Origin: Rhizobium anhuiense | GTDB lineage: Bacteria > Pseudomonadota > Alphaproteobacteria > Rhizobiales > Rhizobiaceae | Length of the DNA stretch: 64,000 nt | Direction: 5' to 3' | Assembly (NCBI RefSeq): GCF_003985145.1 | Contig: NZ_ML133536.1 | Coordinates: forward strand, 105,385-169,384 | Shown: piece after piece, positions 8,066 through 16,391 of the stretch | How the letters are laid out: every line of letters begins with the position of its first letter | Numbering within the stretch: position 1 is the stretch's first letter | Program-made: the position numbers and the translations under genes | The notes under the pieces: generated by a model | The model's input: only the letters and a program-made list of their open reading frames with translations | Database searches by the model: none | Told to the model about the DNA's origin: nothing

Positions 8066-8859
8066 CAGCGCGGCTCCATTTTCTGGCCCTCCGGAACGCT
8101 CTTGACCTCGGCGTTGAAGAACTTTTCCCGCCGCGCCTGCGCCAGGTCCTTGTCGGTCTGTTCCGTCTGAAGCCATGTTCCCATCATTGTCATCTGTTGG
8201 GAGACGAGGCCGCGAAGCTTCTGCATTTGCGCGACTTGCTGAGCGGCGATCTCGTGCCCGACCTGCAAAGCCTTCATCTGCCCGTCAGCCGTCTCGGACA
8301 TCGACCGCAATGAGGACATCGTGTCTTCCTCGCTGTCGAACTGGTCGGCCGTCAGGCTCGCGGCCTTCAGCGAGCTGGTGATCGTGTCACGGTTGGTGTC
8401 CGACCAGGACTGGTAAGTCGAGGAGAAGGTTGCGTTGCTCGGCAAATTCGTCTTGAGATCGGCGTAGCTCTGAAAGCGCTGCTGAAGAACGTCGTCCGCA
8501 TTCCCCATGGAAAAGGCGATGCCCTGTCCCTGGTCGACGATACTGCGCAGCTGGTTGAGATCGCTTTCGACCTGCCCCCAGATATGATCAGGAAGCTGCG
8601 CGGTGTTTTGCAACATGTTCTCGTAGATCTTCAGCTGGTTCTGGATCTGCTCTGCAAGCTGGCTGATCTGCGTCAGCTGATTGTCGACCTGGATGCCGGA
8701 GCTTTTCATGAGATCGACAAGCTGCGCATTGTTGGCGAGCTGCGTCCATTCGGTCGCAGCGCCGGTGGCTGTCCCAGCTTGCACCGTGCCTGAGCCTCCA
8801 ATCGTGAGAGCGGCGGCTGTTAAGCAGACGAGCCATCTACTTGAGTAGCGATGCGGCAT
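8062..8859 (-). CDS. trbJ: TrbJ, VirB5-like pilus-associated protein
   Basis: VirB5 homologue of 265 aa. The ATG at 8859 is preferred over an ATG at 8907 because GAGGAG lies just upstream and a signal peptide follows at once (RWLVCLTAAALTIGGSGTVQAG). The mature part is helical and rich in Q, D and L (NNAQLVDLMKSSG, ISQLAEQIQNQLKIYENML), like the VirB5 three-helix bundle. The start lies 23 bp inside trbE. The C-terminus ends REKFF...EGQKMEPRW, which is shared with TrbK. Confidence 0.92.
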   Translation of the reverse strand: MPHRYSSRWLVCLTAAALTIGGSGTVQAGTATGAATEWTQLANNAQLVDLMKSSGIQVDNQLTQISQLAEQIQNQLKIYENMLQNTAQLPDHIWGQVESDLNQLRSIVDQGQGIAFSMGNADDVLQQRFQSYADLKTNLPSNATFSSTYQSWSDTNRDTITSSLKAASLTADQFDSEEDTMSSLRSMSETADGQMKALQVGHEIAAQQVAQMQKLRGLVSQQMTMMGTWLQTEQTDKDLAQARREKFFNAEVKSVPEGQKMEPRW

Positions 8860-11287
8860 CGTGAACTCCTCTCGTTTCAAGCCAGTGGATCGGCCATTCG
8901 TGGCCATGTTCGGATTTCAGTGCGCGAATGCGCTTGAGGTCCTCTTTGCCCGACGCGCCGACAAAGCTCAGTGCGATTGGCCCAAGCGACATGTCGAAGA
9001 GCCGCCGGCCGTCGGGGGTAGCGACGTAGTATTCGCGCTTGGGGATCGAGCTCGAGACGATCTCGATCTGACGCTCGTTGAACCCTATTCGCTCATAGAA
9101 TTCTCGCGTGCCCGACTCACGAGCGGCGCCATTCGGAAGGCAAATCTTGGTCGGGCAGGATTCCTTCAGCACGTCGATAATCCCGGATCGTTCGGCATCC
9201 GAGATCGATTGGGTCGCAAGAACGACGGCGCAATTTGCCTTGCGCAGCACCTTAAGCCACTCGCGTATCTTGTCGCGGAACACAGGGTGGCTGAGCATGA
9301 GCCACGCCTCGTCGAGGACGATCAGACTTGGCGACCCATCCAAACGCTTCTCGATCCGGCGGAACAGGTAGGTCAGCACTGGCACGAGATTGCGCTCGCC
9401 CATATTCATTAGTTGCTCGATCTCGAAGGTCTGGAAGGCGCCGAGCGTGAGGCCGTCCTCTTCCGCATCGAGAAGCTGCCCCATCGGGCCGTCGACGGTG
9501 TAGTGATGCAGTGCGTCCTTGATCTCGCGCAGCTGCACGCCGCTGACGAAATCCGAGAGTGAGCGACCAGAGGCGCTCGCCATCAGGCCGATCTGCCGAG
9601 AGATGGCGTTGCGATGATCGGGTGTGATGGTGACACCCTGCAGACCGACCAGCATCTCAATCCACTCCGCCGCCCAAGCCCGGTCGGCAACACTTTTGAG
9701 TTCGGAGAGTGGGCAGAAGGCCAATGCCCTCCCCTCTTCCACACTGTCGCCGCCGATTTCATAATGATCGCCGCCGGCTGCGAGCGTCAGGGGCAGAAGT
9801 GAACTGCCTTTGTCAAAGGCGAAGATCTGCGCATTTTCGTAGCGACGAAACTGCGCGGCGATCAGGGCGAGCAACGTCGACTTGCCAGAACCGGTCGGAC
9901 CGAAGATCAGCGTGTGGCCGACATCATCGACGTGCAGGTTCAGACGAAACGCTGTCGAGCCGCTCGCAACCTGCATCAAGGGCGGCGAATTCGGTGGGTA
10001 AAAGGGGCATGGCGCGACGGGGTTTCCGGACCAGACCGAGTTCAGCGGAATCAAGTCGGCGAGATTGCTGGTGTTGATCAGCGGCTCACGGATGTTGCAA
10101 TACCAGTTGCCTGGCAAGCTACCGAGATAGGCGTCGGTGGCGTTGAGCATTTCGATCCGTGCCCCGAAACCTTCCGCCTGGATCAGCCGCCGGATCGCTT
10201 CGGCCTTCTCCTGGAGTGCTTCGCGATCGCTGTCGAACAACACAACGACCGGTGTGTAATAGCCATAGGCAACCAGTTGCGACGAGGCCTGCGCGATCGC
10301 ATCCTCAGTCTCGACTACCATCGTCATCGCGTCCTGGTCGACGGATCGACTTTGTGTCTGGAATATCTGGTCAAAGAACGGCCGGACCTTCTGCTGCCAT
10401 TTCTTCCGCGTCCGTTCGAGCTTTTGCCGGGCCTCCTCGGCATCAAGGAAAATGAAGCGCGATGACCACCGATAAGTCAGCGGCATCAGGTCTAGGCTGT
10501 TGAGAATACCGGGCCAGCTCTCGGCCGGCAGACCGTCGATCGCAACGACGCCGAGAAAAAGGTTTTCGACCTTTGGCGTCAGTCCATGCTCAAGCTCCGC
10601 GGTGGCGATCCAGTCGAGATACATGGGAACGTCGGGTAGCCGGATTGGATGGCTTTCCCCGGTAGTGCAGAACCGCGCGAACTGCAGCAGCTCGTCGTAT
10701 CTGGCAATTCGCTCGCCTCCCCTTTCGACCGTTTCACGGGTTTCCATTCGCCGGATCGAAAGCGTGTTGGCCAAATACTGCTCAAGCTCTCGCACCGCGT
10801 TCTTGAACACGAAGAGCACCGTGTCCGCGTAGGATTTTTTCCGGCTTTCCTCATCCGAATAGATGTATTTGCTGAGAGCAGTCTTTTTGGATTCGAGCGG
10901 CCGGTGGGTCAGGATCAGCGCATGCTTGCTCTCGAAATGGCCCTGCTCGCGCGCGAAATGCGCCCGACGCTCGGCATCGATTGCGCGGGTTACCGGGTCG
11001 GGGAAATGGCATCGATCTTCTGATGGATAGTCGACCGTTGGAATACGGATGGCCTCCACCTGGATCATCCAGCCGCTTCCGAGCCGCGACAGAACGGCAT
11101 TGATCTGCCTCGACAGCTCGTTACGCTCGAGGTCAGTCGCGCTTTCGGAGTCCGGGCCAGCGAAATACCAGCCGGCCATCAGGCTTCCGTCCTTCAAGAG
11201 GAGGACACCATTGTCGACCAGGCCGGCATAGGGAACGAGATCGGCGAAGGAAGGGCCGGTCACCCGGAAGCGTTTGAGAGCTACCAT
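8837..11287 (-). CDS. trbE: TrbE, VirB4-like conjugation ATPase
   Basis: Large energising ATPase of the type IV secretion system, 816 aa, the usual length for TrbE. The N-terminal half is the CagE/VirB4 domain (VDNGVLLLKDGSLMAGWYF near residue 20). The C-terminal half carries Walker A (FGPTGSGKSTLLALI, about residues 461-475) and Walker B (LIVLDEAWLML, about 665-675), followed by VVLATQSISDAE. It powers pilus biogenesis and substrate transfer at the inner membrane with TrbB. It begins 10 bp after the trbD stop. Confidence 0.96.
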   Translation of the reverse strand: MVALKRFRVTGPSFADLVPYAGLVDNGVLLLKDGSLMAGWYFAGPDSESATDLERNELSRQINAVLSRLGSGWMIQVEAIRIPTVDYPSEDRCHFPDPVTRAIDAERRAHFAREQGHFESKHALILTHRPLESKKTALSKYIYSDEESRKKSYADTVLFVFKNAVRELEQYLANTLSIRRMETRETVERGGERIARYDELLQFARFCTTGESHPIRLPDVPMYLDWIATAELEHGLTPKVENLFLGVVAIDGLPAESWPGILNSLDLMPLTYRWSSRFIFLDAEEARQKLERTRKKWQQKVRPFFDQIFQTQSRSVDQDAMTMVVETEDAIAQASSQLVAYGYYTPVVVLFDSDREALQEKAEAIRRLIQAEGFGARIEMLNATDAYLGSLPGNWYCNIREPLINTSNLADLIPLNSVWSGNPVAPCPFYPPNSPPLMQVASGSTAFRLNLHVDDVGHTLIFGPTGSGKSTLLALIAAQFRRYENAQIFAFDKGSSLLPLTLAAGGDHYEIGGDSVEEGRALAFCPLSELKSVADRAWAAEWIEMLVGLQGVTITPDHRNAISRQIGLMASASGRSLSDFVSGVQLREIKDALHHYTVDGPMGQLLDAEEDGLTLGAFQTFEIEQLMNMGERNLVPVLTYLFRRIEKRLDGSPSLIVLDEAWLMLSHPVFRDKIREWLKVLRKANCAVVLATQSISDAERSGIIDVLKESCPTKICLPNGAARESGTREFYERIGFNERQIEIVSSSIPKREYYVATPDGRRLFDMSLGPIALSFVGASGKEDLKRIRALKSEHGHEWPIHWLETRGVHDAASLLK

Positions 11288-11297
11288 GGCCGCCTCC

Positions 11298-11597
11298 TCA
11301 GTACCGTCGCCACGGCGTAGTGGTTGCCTTGTAGTAGGGCTTGTAGGAAATGTGTCTGATATAGACTTGCCGCATCAGTGGGTCGGACTTCGCCATCATC
11401 CTGAGCAGCCCGACGATCACGACCCAGACAGTGACGCCGAAGATAGCCGAATAGGCCGTAAGCACGACGAAGATCAGGATCACTGCTGCAAGACCGGTGA
11501 TCAGGACCAGCTCCCGGTCGGCGCCCATGAGCAGGTTCGGGCGAGAGAGCGCGCGATGGATGCGGTTACGCCGCAGGCCGGACAGGGACTCAGCCAT
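11298..11597 (-). CDS. trbD: TrbD, VirB3-like inner-membrane protein
   Basis: VirB3 homologue of 99 aa with two closely spaced hydrophobic segments (ELVLITGLAAVILIFVVL and IFGVTVWVVIVGLLRMM) and a basic tail that ends HISYKPYYKATTTPWRRY. The ATG at 11597 is chosen over an earlier ATG at 11627 because GGAGG(G)GAG lies upstream and the family length is about 99. It overlaps trbC by 8 bp. It works beside the TrbE ATPase. Confidence 0.92.
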   Translation of the reverse strand: MAESLSGLRRNRIHRALSRPNLLMGADRELVLITGLAAVILIFVVLTAYSAIFGVTVWVVIVGLLRMMAKSDPLMRQVYIRHISYKPYYKATTTPWRRY

Positions 11598-11973
11598 GAT
11601 CTCCCTCCCCTCCTCTGTTCGAACCAATTGACGTGATCTGCTCGTCGGTCAGCCCGATCGAAGCGCCGGTCGCACCGAACAGGCCGACAATGTTGGTGGC
11701 GCCGAGCAGGATGCCGGCGACAAGAACGACGTACACAAGTCGCCGCGAGAAATCGTTGAGCTCGCCGCCGAAGATGAGCATGCCGCCGGCGATGGCCACG
11801 GCTGCAAGCGCGATCGCACCCGCGACCGGGCCGGTTATCGATTCCTGAATCTGCTGCAGTGGCCCTTCCCATGGGAGGCTGCCGCCGGAACTGGCGAGCG
11901 CCGGCGCGACAGAGGCAAGAACGATTGGCGCCGCCGCGAGCGCGGCCGCGATGAGGGTATGCTTACGCGACAT
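11590..11973 (-). CDS. trbC: TrbC, VirB2-like conjugative pilin
   Basis: Pilin precursor of 127 aa. A long signal peptide (TLIAAALAAAPIVLASVAPA) precedes a mature region with two hydrophobic helices (GAIALAAVAIAGGMLIFGG and LVYVVLVAGILLGATNIVGL), the usual VirB2/TrbC form. The ATG at 11973 follows GGAGGCGCGCC; an earlier in-frame ATG at 12018 lies inside trbB and lacks such a site. The C-terminal tail is probably processed, as in other TrbC pilins. Confidence 0.92.
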   Translation of the reverse strand: MSRKHTLIAAALAAAPIVLASVAPALASSGGSLPWEGPLQQIQESITGPVAGAIALAAVAIAGGMLIFGGELNDFSRRLVYVVLVAGILLGATNIVGLFGATGASIGLTDEQITSIGSNRGGEGDHG

Positions 11974-12940
11974 GGCGCGCCTCCTGTTCTTCAGTGGGCT
12001 GATCGGATTCGATCTCATACTGTCCGTTGATGAACCGCTCGACTTGAATGATGTCGCGAACCAGCCGCCCCCGCGGTGTCCGCTCGATCGAAATGACCAG
12101 GTCGACCGCCTCTCCGATCACCTCGTGCATCGGCTGCTGGCTTGCCTCGGCCGTCAGCTGTTCAAGCCGACGCAGCGCCGACATGGCGGTGTTCGAGTGG
12201 ATGGTCGCCACGCCGCCCGGGTGGCCGGTGTTCCAGGCCTTGAGCAACGTCAGGGCCGCGCCGTCGCGAACTTCGCCAACGACGATCCTGTCGGGGCGCA
12301 GCCGCATCGTGCTCTTGAGGAGCCGCGCCATGTCGATCGTATCGCTGGTATGGAGGAGAACGGCGTTCTCGGCTGCGCACTGGATTTCGGCGGTGTCTTC
12401 GAGAATGACGAGGCGATCGTCTGGGGCGGATTTGACGATCTCTCGGATCACAGCGTTCGCAAGCGTCGTCTTGCCCGAGCCCGTTCCCCCGGAAATGATG
12501 ATGTTCAGCCTCGTGGAAATGGCACTGCGGATCGTTGCGGCTTGGTATTCTGTCATCACGCCGGCGCAAATATAGTCTTCGAGCGGAATGAGGCGTGATG
12601 CCCGGCGACGAATCGCGAAGGCAGGCTTGGTGACAACGGGGGGCAACAGTCCCTCAAAGCGATGGCCACCGATTGGCAGCTCGCCGGAGATGATGGGCTG
12701 TTCCGTGTCGACCTCTGACTGCAGCGCGTGCGCCACTGTACCAATGACCATCTCGGCGGCAGCGGATGACATCTCGCCGGCGGGCGCAACGCCGTGACCT
12801 AACCGTTCGATGAACAGCTTTCCGTCTGGATTGAGCATAATCTCGACGACATTCACGTCATCCAGGGCAACACAAAGCTGATCGCCGAGCGCATCCTGAA
12901 GTTTGCGGACGAGCCGAGGGTGAGAGCGAAGCTGGTTCAC
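11963..12940 (-). CDS. trbB: TrbB, VirB11-like hexameric ATPase
   Basis: VirB11-family ATPase of 325 aa. Walker A (ISGGTGSGKTTLANAVI, about residues 149-165), an Asp box (LVILEDTAEIQC), Walker B-like region (RPDRIVVGEVRDGAALTLL) and the His box (WNTGHPGGVATIHSN) are all present in the right order. It switches the TrbE machine between pilus assembly and DNA transfer. Its ATG overlaps the traI stop by 4 bp, so traI and trbB are translated from one message. Confidence 0.96.
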   Translation of the reverse strand: MNQLRSHPRLVRKLQDALGDQLCVALDDVNVVEIMLNPDGKLFIERLGHGVAPAGEMSSAAAEMVIGTVAHALQSEVDTEQPIISGELPIGGHRFEGLLPPVVTKPAFAIRRRASRLIPLEDYICAGVMTEYQAATIRSAISTRLNIIISGGTGSGKTTLANAVIREIVKSAPDDRLVILEDTAEIQCAAENAVLLHTSDTIDMARLLKSTMRLRPDRIVVGEVRDGAALTLLKAWNTGHPGGVATIHSNTAMSALRRLEQLTAEASQQPMHEVIGEAVDLVISIERTPRGRLVRDIIQVERFINGQYEIESDQPTEEQEARHVA

Positions 12941-13575
12941 GTATTTCTCCTTAGGCTGCCAGGCTGACAGGGGGCGAGTTCAGAACGGTAGTTGGAGGGG
13001 CGAAGCCTGAGGAACGTATCTGCGTCGGCGGATAGCGTGCCTGCTACGGCCATCGTCACGCCGATCTTCTTGGGTTCGCCTAAACGATGCAACTGCCACC
13101 CAACGCGAGCGAGGATCCGCTCAAACCGAAGATCGGTCACCGTAACAATCTCAGTGTACGCATTCGCCATGCACCATTCGATGATGCCAGCGAACATGGT
13201 GAGCGTCGCTTCATGGACCGAGCCGTCCGCCCTCCCCTCCGTGAGAGCCGTATCGACGCAGAACCGGGAACTCTCGATCATCGCGGCATGACCGTTGAGC
13301 TGACCGTCGGGGAGAAGCGAGGGGAAAACATCGGCTACCATCGTCGGACCAAGCGCCGGAAGAAGTCTCGCGCACCCAGCCAATTGGCCGGTCTCGGCGA
13401 TGGCGAGAACATAGGTCGGTCGAAGTGCGTCAAAGCCATCGGACTCGTACCCCGCCGTTACGTCCACCTCCCAACCGAGGCGGTCGGAAAAAACCCGCGC
13501 ACGTAGCTGGTAGTGGAGGTGAAGGAGGTGAGCCTCTTGAATCGTCCGGGGTGCTGAAAACGCGAGAACCTGCAT
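12937..13575 (-). CDS. traI: TraI, acyl-homoserine-lactone synthase
   Basis: LuxI-family autoinducer synthase of 212 aa, the same length as Agrobacterium TraI, and first gene of the trb operon. The conserved core residues are visible: R-x-x-V/F-F-x-x-R-L-G-W (LRARVFSDRLGWEV), then ESDGFD, CARLLP and ESSRFCVD with the invariant E, R and F. It makes the diffusible signal from acyl-carrier protein and S-adenosylmethionine; the acyl chain length cannot be read from sequence. GGAGAAAG precedes the ATG. Control by TraR through the palindrome at 13636 would give positive feedback. Confidence 0.95.
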   Translation of the reverse strand: MQVLAFSAPRTIQEAHLLHLHYQLRARVFSDRLGWEVDVTAGYESDGFDALRPTYVLAIAETGQLAGCARLLPALGPTMVADVFPSLLPDGQLNGHAAMIESSRFCVDTALTEGRADGSVHEATLTMFAGIIEWCMANAYTEIVTVTDLRFERILARVGWQLHRLGEPKKIGVTMAVAGTLSADADTFLRLRPSNYRSELAPCQPGSLRRNT

Positions 13576-13635
13576 GAACTTTCTCCGTCGTTGTTGGTGG
13601 CGGCGAAATCAGCACAGAATTGAATCGAGAGGCAG

Positions 13636-13651
13636 TTGTAGGATCCTACAA
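13636..13651. promoter_or_regulatory. 16-bp palindrome between traI and repA, likely tra box
   Basis: TTGTAGGATCCTACAA is a perfect 16 bp palindrome, 60 bp upstream of the traI start. Known tra boxes are 18 bp palindromes with a TGCAGATCTGCA centre in this same traI-repA gap. The core here differs, as does the TraR DNA-binding domain. Binding by the TraR encoded at 2408-3112 is inferred. Confidence 0.6.
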
Positions 13652-13733
13652 GTCGCACTCACGCGAGTCGGCAAGGAAAAGCGATAAGGGGTGATCGAGG
13701 GGGCCTTGCGCAGCCACATAAACGCGGGGCGCA

Positions 13734-13749
13734 TTGTAGGATTCACAGT
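13734..13749. promoter_or_regulatory. Second, half-degenerate copy of the tra box-like palindrome
   Basis: TTGTAGGATTCACAGT repeats the first eight bases of the palindrome at 13636-13651 exactly (TTGTAGGA) while the right half has decayed. Its centre lies 98 bp further towards repA. Related plasmids carry two tra boxes here, one activating traI and the other repA, so this may be a weak repA-side site. Confidence 0.4.
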
Positions 13750-13964
13750 AAAACGGACCATGAACGCGGCGGGCCACCCCCCTAGCTAAATCCGTGAAAA
13801 CGCAAGGAAAAGAAGCTATGGGTGTGCAACCCGTCGATTTTGCCTTAACCCTTTGTTAACCTTAATTCTCTTGCGGCTATCTGAGAATCGGGAGATAGTT
13901 GCGAAAATTATGGCTATGGGGCCATTTTTTCGAAAGTTCAGCCTCCCGGGAAATAGTTTGCAAA

Positions 13965-15155
13965 ATGAGCCATCAGCAGCCTAATCGTTTTGATATCGAG
14001 ATTGCCCAGCAAGGGGCAAAGATCTCAAACGCGTTGCATATGCTGCGCAGCCAACAGTATCCGCCAGATGCTCGCAAGGGACTGCGCAAGTTCCAATTGG
14101 GAGAGGTCGCTGACTTCATCGGGGTCACCCAAAGCCATCTTCGACAGATTCATTCGGAAGGTAAGGGTCCCGAGATAGAATCGGTCAGTGGGCGGCGCTA
14201 CTACACGGCTGACCAGATGCTCGAGCTTCGTGATTATCTGGAGGCCAATAAAAAATCTGATAAGAGATACTACGTTCCCCGTCGTCGTGAAGGCGAGCCG
14301 ATGCAGGTCGTATCGGTCGTGAATTTCAAGGGCGGGAGCGGGAAGACGACGACCGCCGCGCACCTTGCTCAATATCTCGCTCTCACCGGCCATCGCGTAC
14401 TGGCGGTCGACCTGGATCCGCAGGCATCGCTGACTTCCCTGTTTGGAATCCAACCTGAACTCGATGATACGGCCTCCCTTTACGAGGCGCTTCGTTTCGA
14501 TGATGAACGGAGGTCGATCGCGGAAGTCATCCAGCCAACGAACATTCCTGGCCTGGACGTGGTTCCTGCAAATCTGGTCCTGCAGGAGTATGAGTATGAT
14601 GTTCCCCTGGCAATCTCCTCCAAGAAGGGTGAGGACGGCCGACTGTTCTATATGCGCATTTTCAACGCCCTGAAGCAGGTGGACGACAGGTACGATGTCG
14701 TGGTCATCGATTGCCCACCACAACTGGGATACCTGACGATCACGGCGCTTATGGCCTCCACAGGCATCCTGATCACTATCCATCCCCAGATGCTGGACAT
14801 CATGTCGATGAGCCAGTTCCTGATGATGTTGGGCGGCATAATGGGGCCGGTCGCAGAGGCTGGCGCCGAGATGCGTGTCGAATGGTTCCGCTATCTTGTT
14901 ACGCGCTTCGAGCCGACCGACATCCCGCAAGCGCAGATGGTCGGGTTCATGCAATCCATGTTTGCCCAACAAATGCTGCGAAATCACGTCCTGAAGTCGA
15001 CTGCAATCTCCGATGCTTCGATAAAGAAGCAGACCTTGTATGAGGTCGAGCGGGGCGATTTCGTTCGTTCCACCTACGACCGGGCCATGGAAAGCCTGAA
15101 CGCAGCCAACGGCGAAATCATGGAACTAATCCACGGCGCATGGGGGCGGAAATGA
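13965..15155 (+). CDS. repA: RepA, ParA-like plasmid partition ATPase
   Basis: First gene of the repABC locus, 396 aa from the ATG at 13965. An in-frame TTG at 13899 adds 22 residues without family similarity. The N-terminus carries a DNA-binding domain (FQLGEVADFIGVTQSHLRQI), then the ParA core: deviant Walker A (VVNFKGGSGKTTTAAHLAQY, about residues 107-126), DLDPQASLTSLFG and VVIDCPPQLGYLTI. RepA segregates plasmid copies with RepB at parS sites and represses its own operon. Length is normal for the family. Confidence 0.96.
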   Translation: MSHQQPNRFDIEIAQQGAKISNALHMLRSQQYPPDARKGLRKFQLGEVADFIGVTQSHLRQIHSEGKGPEIESVSGRRYYTADQMLELRDYLEANKKSDKRYYVPRRREGEPMQVVSVVNFKGGSGKTTTAAHLAQYLALTGHRVLAVDLDPQASLTSLFGIQPELDDTASLYEALRFDDERRSIAEVIQPTNIPGLDVVPANLVLQEYEYDVPLAISSKKGEDGRLFYMRIFNALKQVDDRYDVVVIDCPPQLGYLTITALMASTGILITIHPQMLDIMSMSQFLMMLGGIMGPVAEAGAEMRVEWFRYLVTRFEPTDIPQAQMVGFMQSMFAQQMLRNHVLKSTAISDASIKKQTLYEVERGDFVRSTYDRAMESLNAANGEIMELIHGAWGRK

Positions 15156-15158
15156 CGC

Positions 15159-15177
15159 ACTTGTCAGCCGTTTTTTT
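15159..15177. repeat. 19-bp direct repeat, copy 1 (repA-repB gap)
   Basis: ACTTGTCAGCCGTTTTTTT starts 4 bp after the repA stop. The identical 19-mer occurs at 17694-17712 just beyond repC, so the two copies bracket repB and repC. RepB-binding parS sites lie in such positions in related plasmids, but this sequence is not palindromic, so partition function is only a suggestion. Confidence 0.5.
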
Positions 15178-15239
15178 GCAGAGTTTTGTAAGACATTTCA
15201 AACCTTTGTCGACGTTGAAAGCGAGTTTGGAGGCTGGCT

Positions 15240-16235
15240 ATGGCACGTGAAAATCCATTTGCAAAACTGGACATGGCTTCAATCGCGTCTAACCAGACAC
15301 CGACGAAGCCTGGCTACGGTATGACGGGTGCAGCTAAGACTGTCGTTCGGTCGATCGAGGACTTGGCCGAGAATACCAAGAAGCTTATGGAAGGCGAGGT
15401 GATCGTGGACCTGGATCCACGGGTGATTGACGTTTCCTTTGTCGCCGATCGTCTTTCCGACGATGGCGAGGAGTACCAGGAGCTTAAGCAGGCGATTAGC
15501 GAGTCCGGCCAGACGACGCCTATTCTGGTTCGACCCAGTTCGTCAGATAGTCAACGCTTTATGGTTGTCTTCGGTCATCGGCGTTTAAGGGTCGCGAAAG
15601 AGCTCGGAGTTCCGGTCAAGGCAGTTGTCAAAAAACTGGACGACATCACGTCCGCTATCGCACAGGGGCAGGAAAATTCCGCTCGATCAAACCTGTCGTT
15701 CATCGAGCGTGCGTATTTTGCACAGAACCTGCTCGCGTCCGGAATGACGAAGGACGTGGTCAGATCTTCGCTGGCGGTTGATGAGGCAATGCTCTCCAAA
15801 ATGCTAGGCGTGGTCGATGTGGTCCCTGCCCCGGTCATCAAGGCTCTCGGCGCGGCCAAGAAAATCGGCCGCGACAAGTGGTTGAGCTTGCGCCAGCTGC
15901 TGCTGACCCCTGCCCTTCTGAAGATCGCCACGGGCTATGTGGAAACGGCTGAGTTTCTGAAGCTCGAGGAAGAGGCGAGGTTCGATAACCTGCACGGGTA
16001 TCTCACCCGGTACAAGAACAAGTCAGCGGCCAAGAATCCGAAAAGCCCGAGATCGTCGAAAGAATGGACGTCGAGCGATAGTTCGCTGAGTCTCACAATG
16101 AATGCCAGGTCAAAGAAGGTCGCGATCGAGCTTTCGAATGCGGAAGCCAAACCCTTCAGCGATTGGCTTTCTAGCCGCATGGATCATCTGTACGACGAAT
16201 ACAGGCAGTCCAAACCTGAATGCAACGGAGATTAG
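15240..16235 (+). CDS. repB: RepB, ParB-like partition protein
   Basis: Centromere-binding partner of RepA, 331 aa. The ParB/Spo0J N-domain is clear (DGEEYQELKQAISESGQTTP, then ILVRP...FMVVFGHRRLRVAKELGVPV at about residues 100-125) with the GHRR box. It is followed by the helix-turn-helix (GQENSARSNLSFIERAYFAQ, then MTKDVVRSSLAVDEAMLSKM). It binds parS and spreads, activates the RepA ATPase and helps repress the operon. It lies 84 bp after repA and is co-transcribed. Confidence 0.95.
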   Translation: MARENPFAKLDMASIASNQTPTKPGYGMTGAAKTVVRSIEDLAENTKKLMEGEVIVDLDPRVIDVSFVADRLSDDGEEYQELKQAISESGQTTPILVRPSSSDSQRFMVVFGHRRLRVAKELGVPVKAVVKKLDDITSAIAQGQENSARSNLSFIERAYFAQNLLASGMTKDVVRSSLAVDEAMLSKMLGVVDVVPAPVIKALGAAKKIGRDKWLSLRQLLLTPALLKIATGYVETAEFLKLEEEARFDNLHGYLTRYKNKSAAKNPKSPRSSKEWTSSDSSLSLTMNARSKKVAIELSNAEAKPFSDWLSSRMDHLYDEYRQSKPECNGD

Positions 16236-16240
16236 ACCGC

Positions 16241-16332
16241 AAAAGAAAAAGGCCCCCAAACGGTAAACCGCGGAAGCCTCTCTCGTTATCCTTAGCAAGA
16301 TCGAGAATCGCATTTCCCGGAATCACAGTCAA
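16241..16332 (-). ncRNA. Counter-transcribed RNA (incA/ctRNA) and its promoter
   Basis: The repB-repC gap of repABC plasmids encodes a small antisense RNA that limits RepC synthesis and determines incompatibility. On the reverse strand a -35 box TTGACT (16327-16332) is followed after 17 bp by GATTCT (16304-16309), then a G/C-rich stem between 16251 and 16279 (GGCCCCC against GCGGAAGCC, with CGGTAAACCG inside) and a run of T residues at 16241-16250. This predicts an RNA of roughly 55 nt. The mapped ends are estimates. Confidence 0.7.
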
Positions 16333-16391
16333 GAGTTTTGGCACCGATTTGGTGAGCGGATTTCCTTTGCCTGAAGAAAGGTGAAAGAAAA

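Larger units (their letters stand above)
13576..13964. promoter_or_regulatory. Divergent traI-repA control region
   Basis: A 389 bp spacer between the divergent traI-trb and repABC operons. It contains the two tra box-like elements and an A/T-rich segment (about 13840-13965) with TTAACC repeats and GATAGTTGCGAAAAT and AAATAGTTTGCAAAAT direct repeats just before repA. RepA-RepB autorepression normally acts here. No gene was found. Confidence 0.6.

Noticed and set aside
14025..14987. Antisense open frame of 320 codons inside repA
   Set aside because: RepA is unambiguous on the other strand and the antisense product has no recognisable domain.
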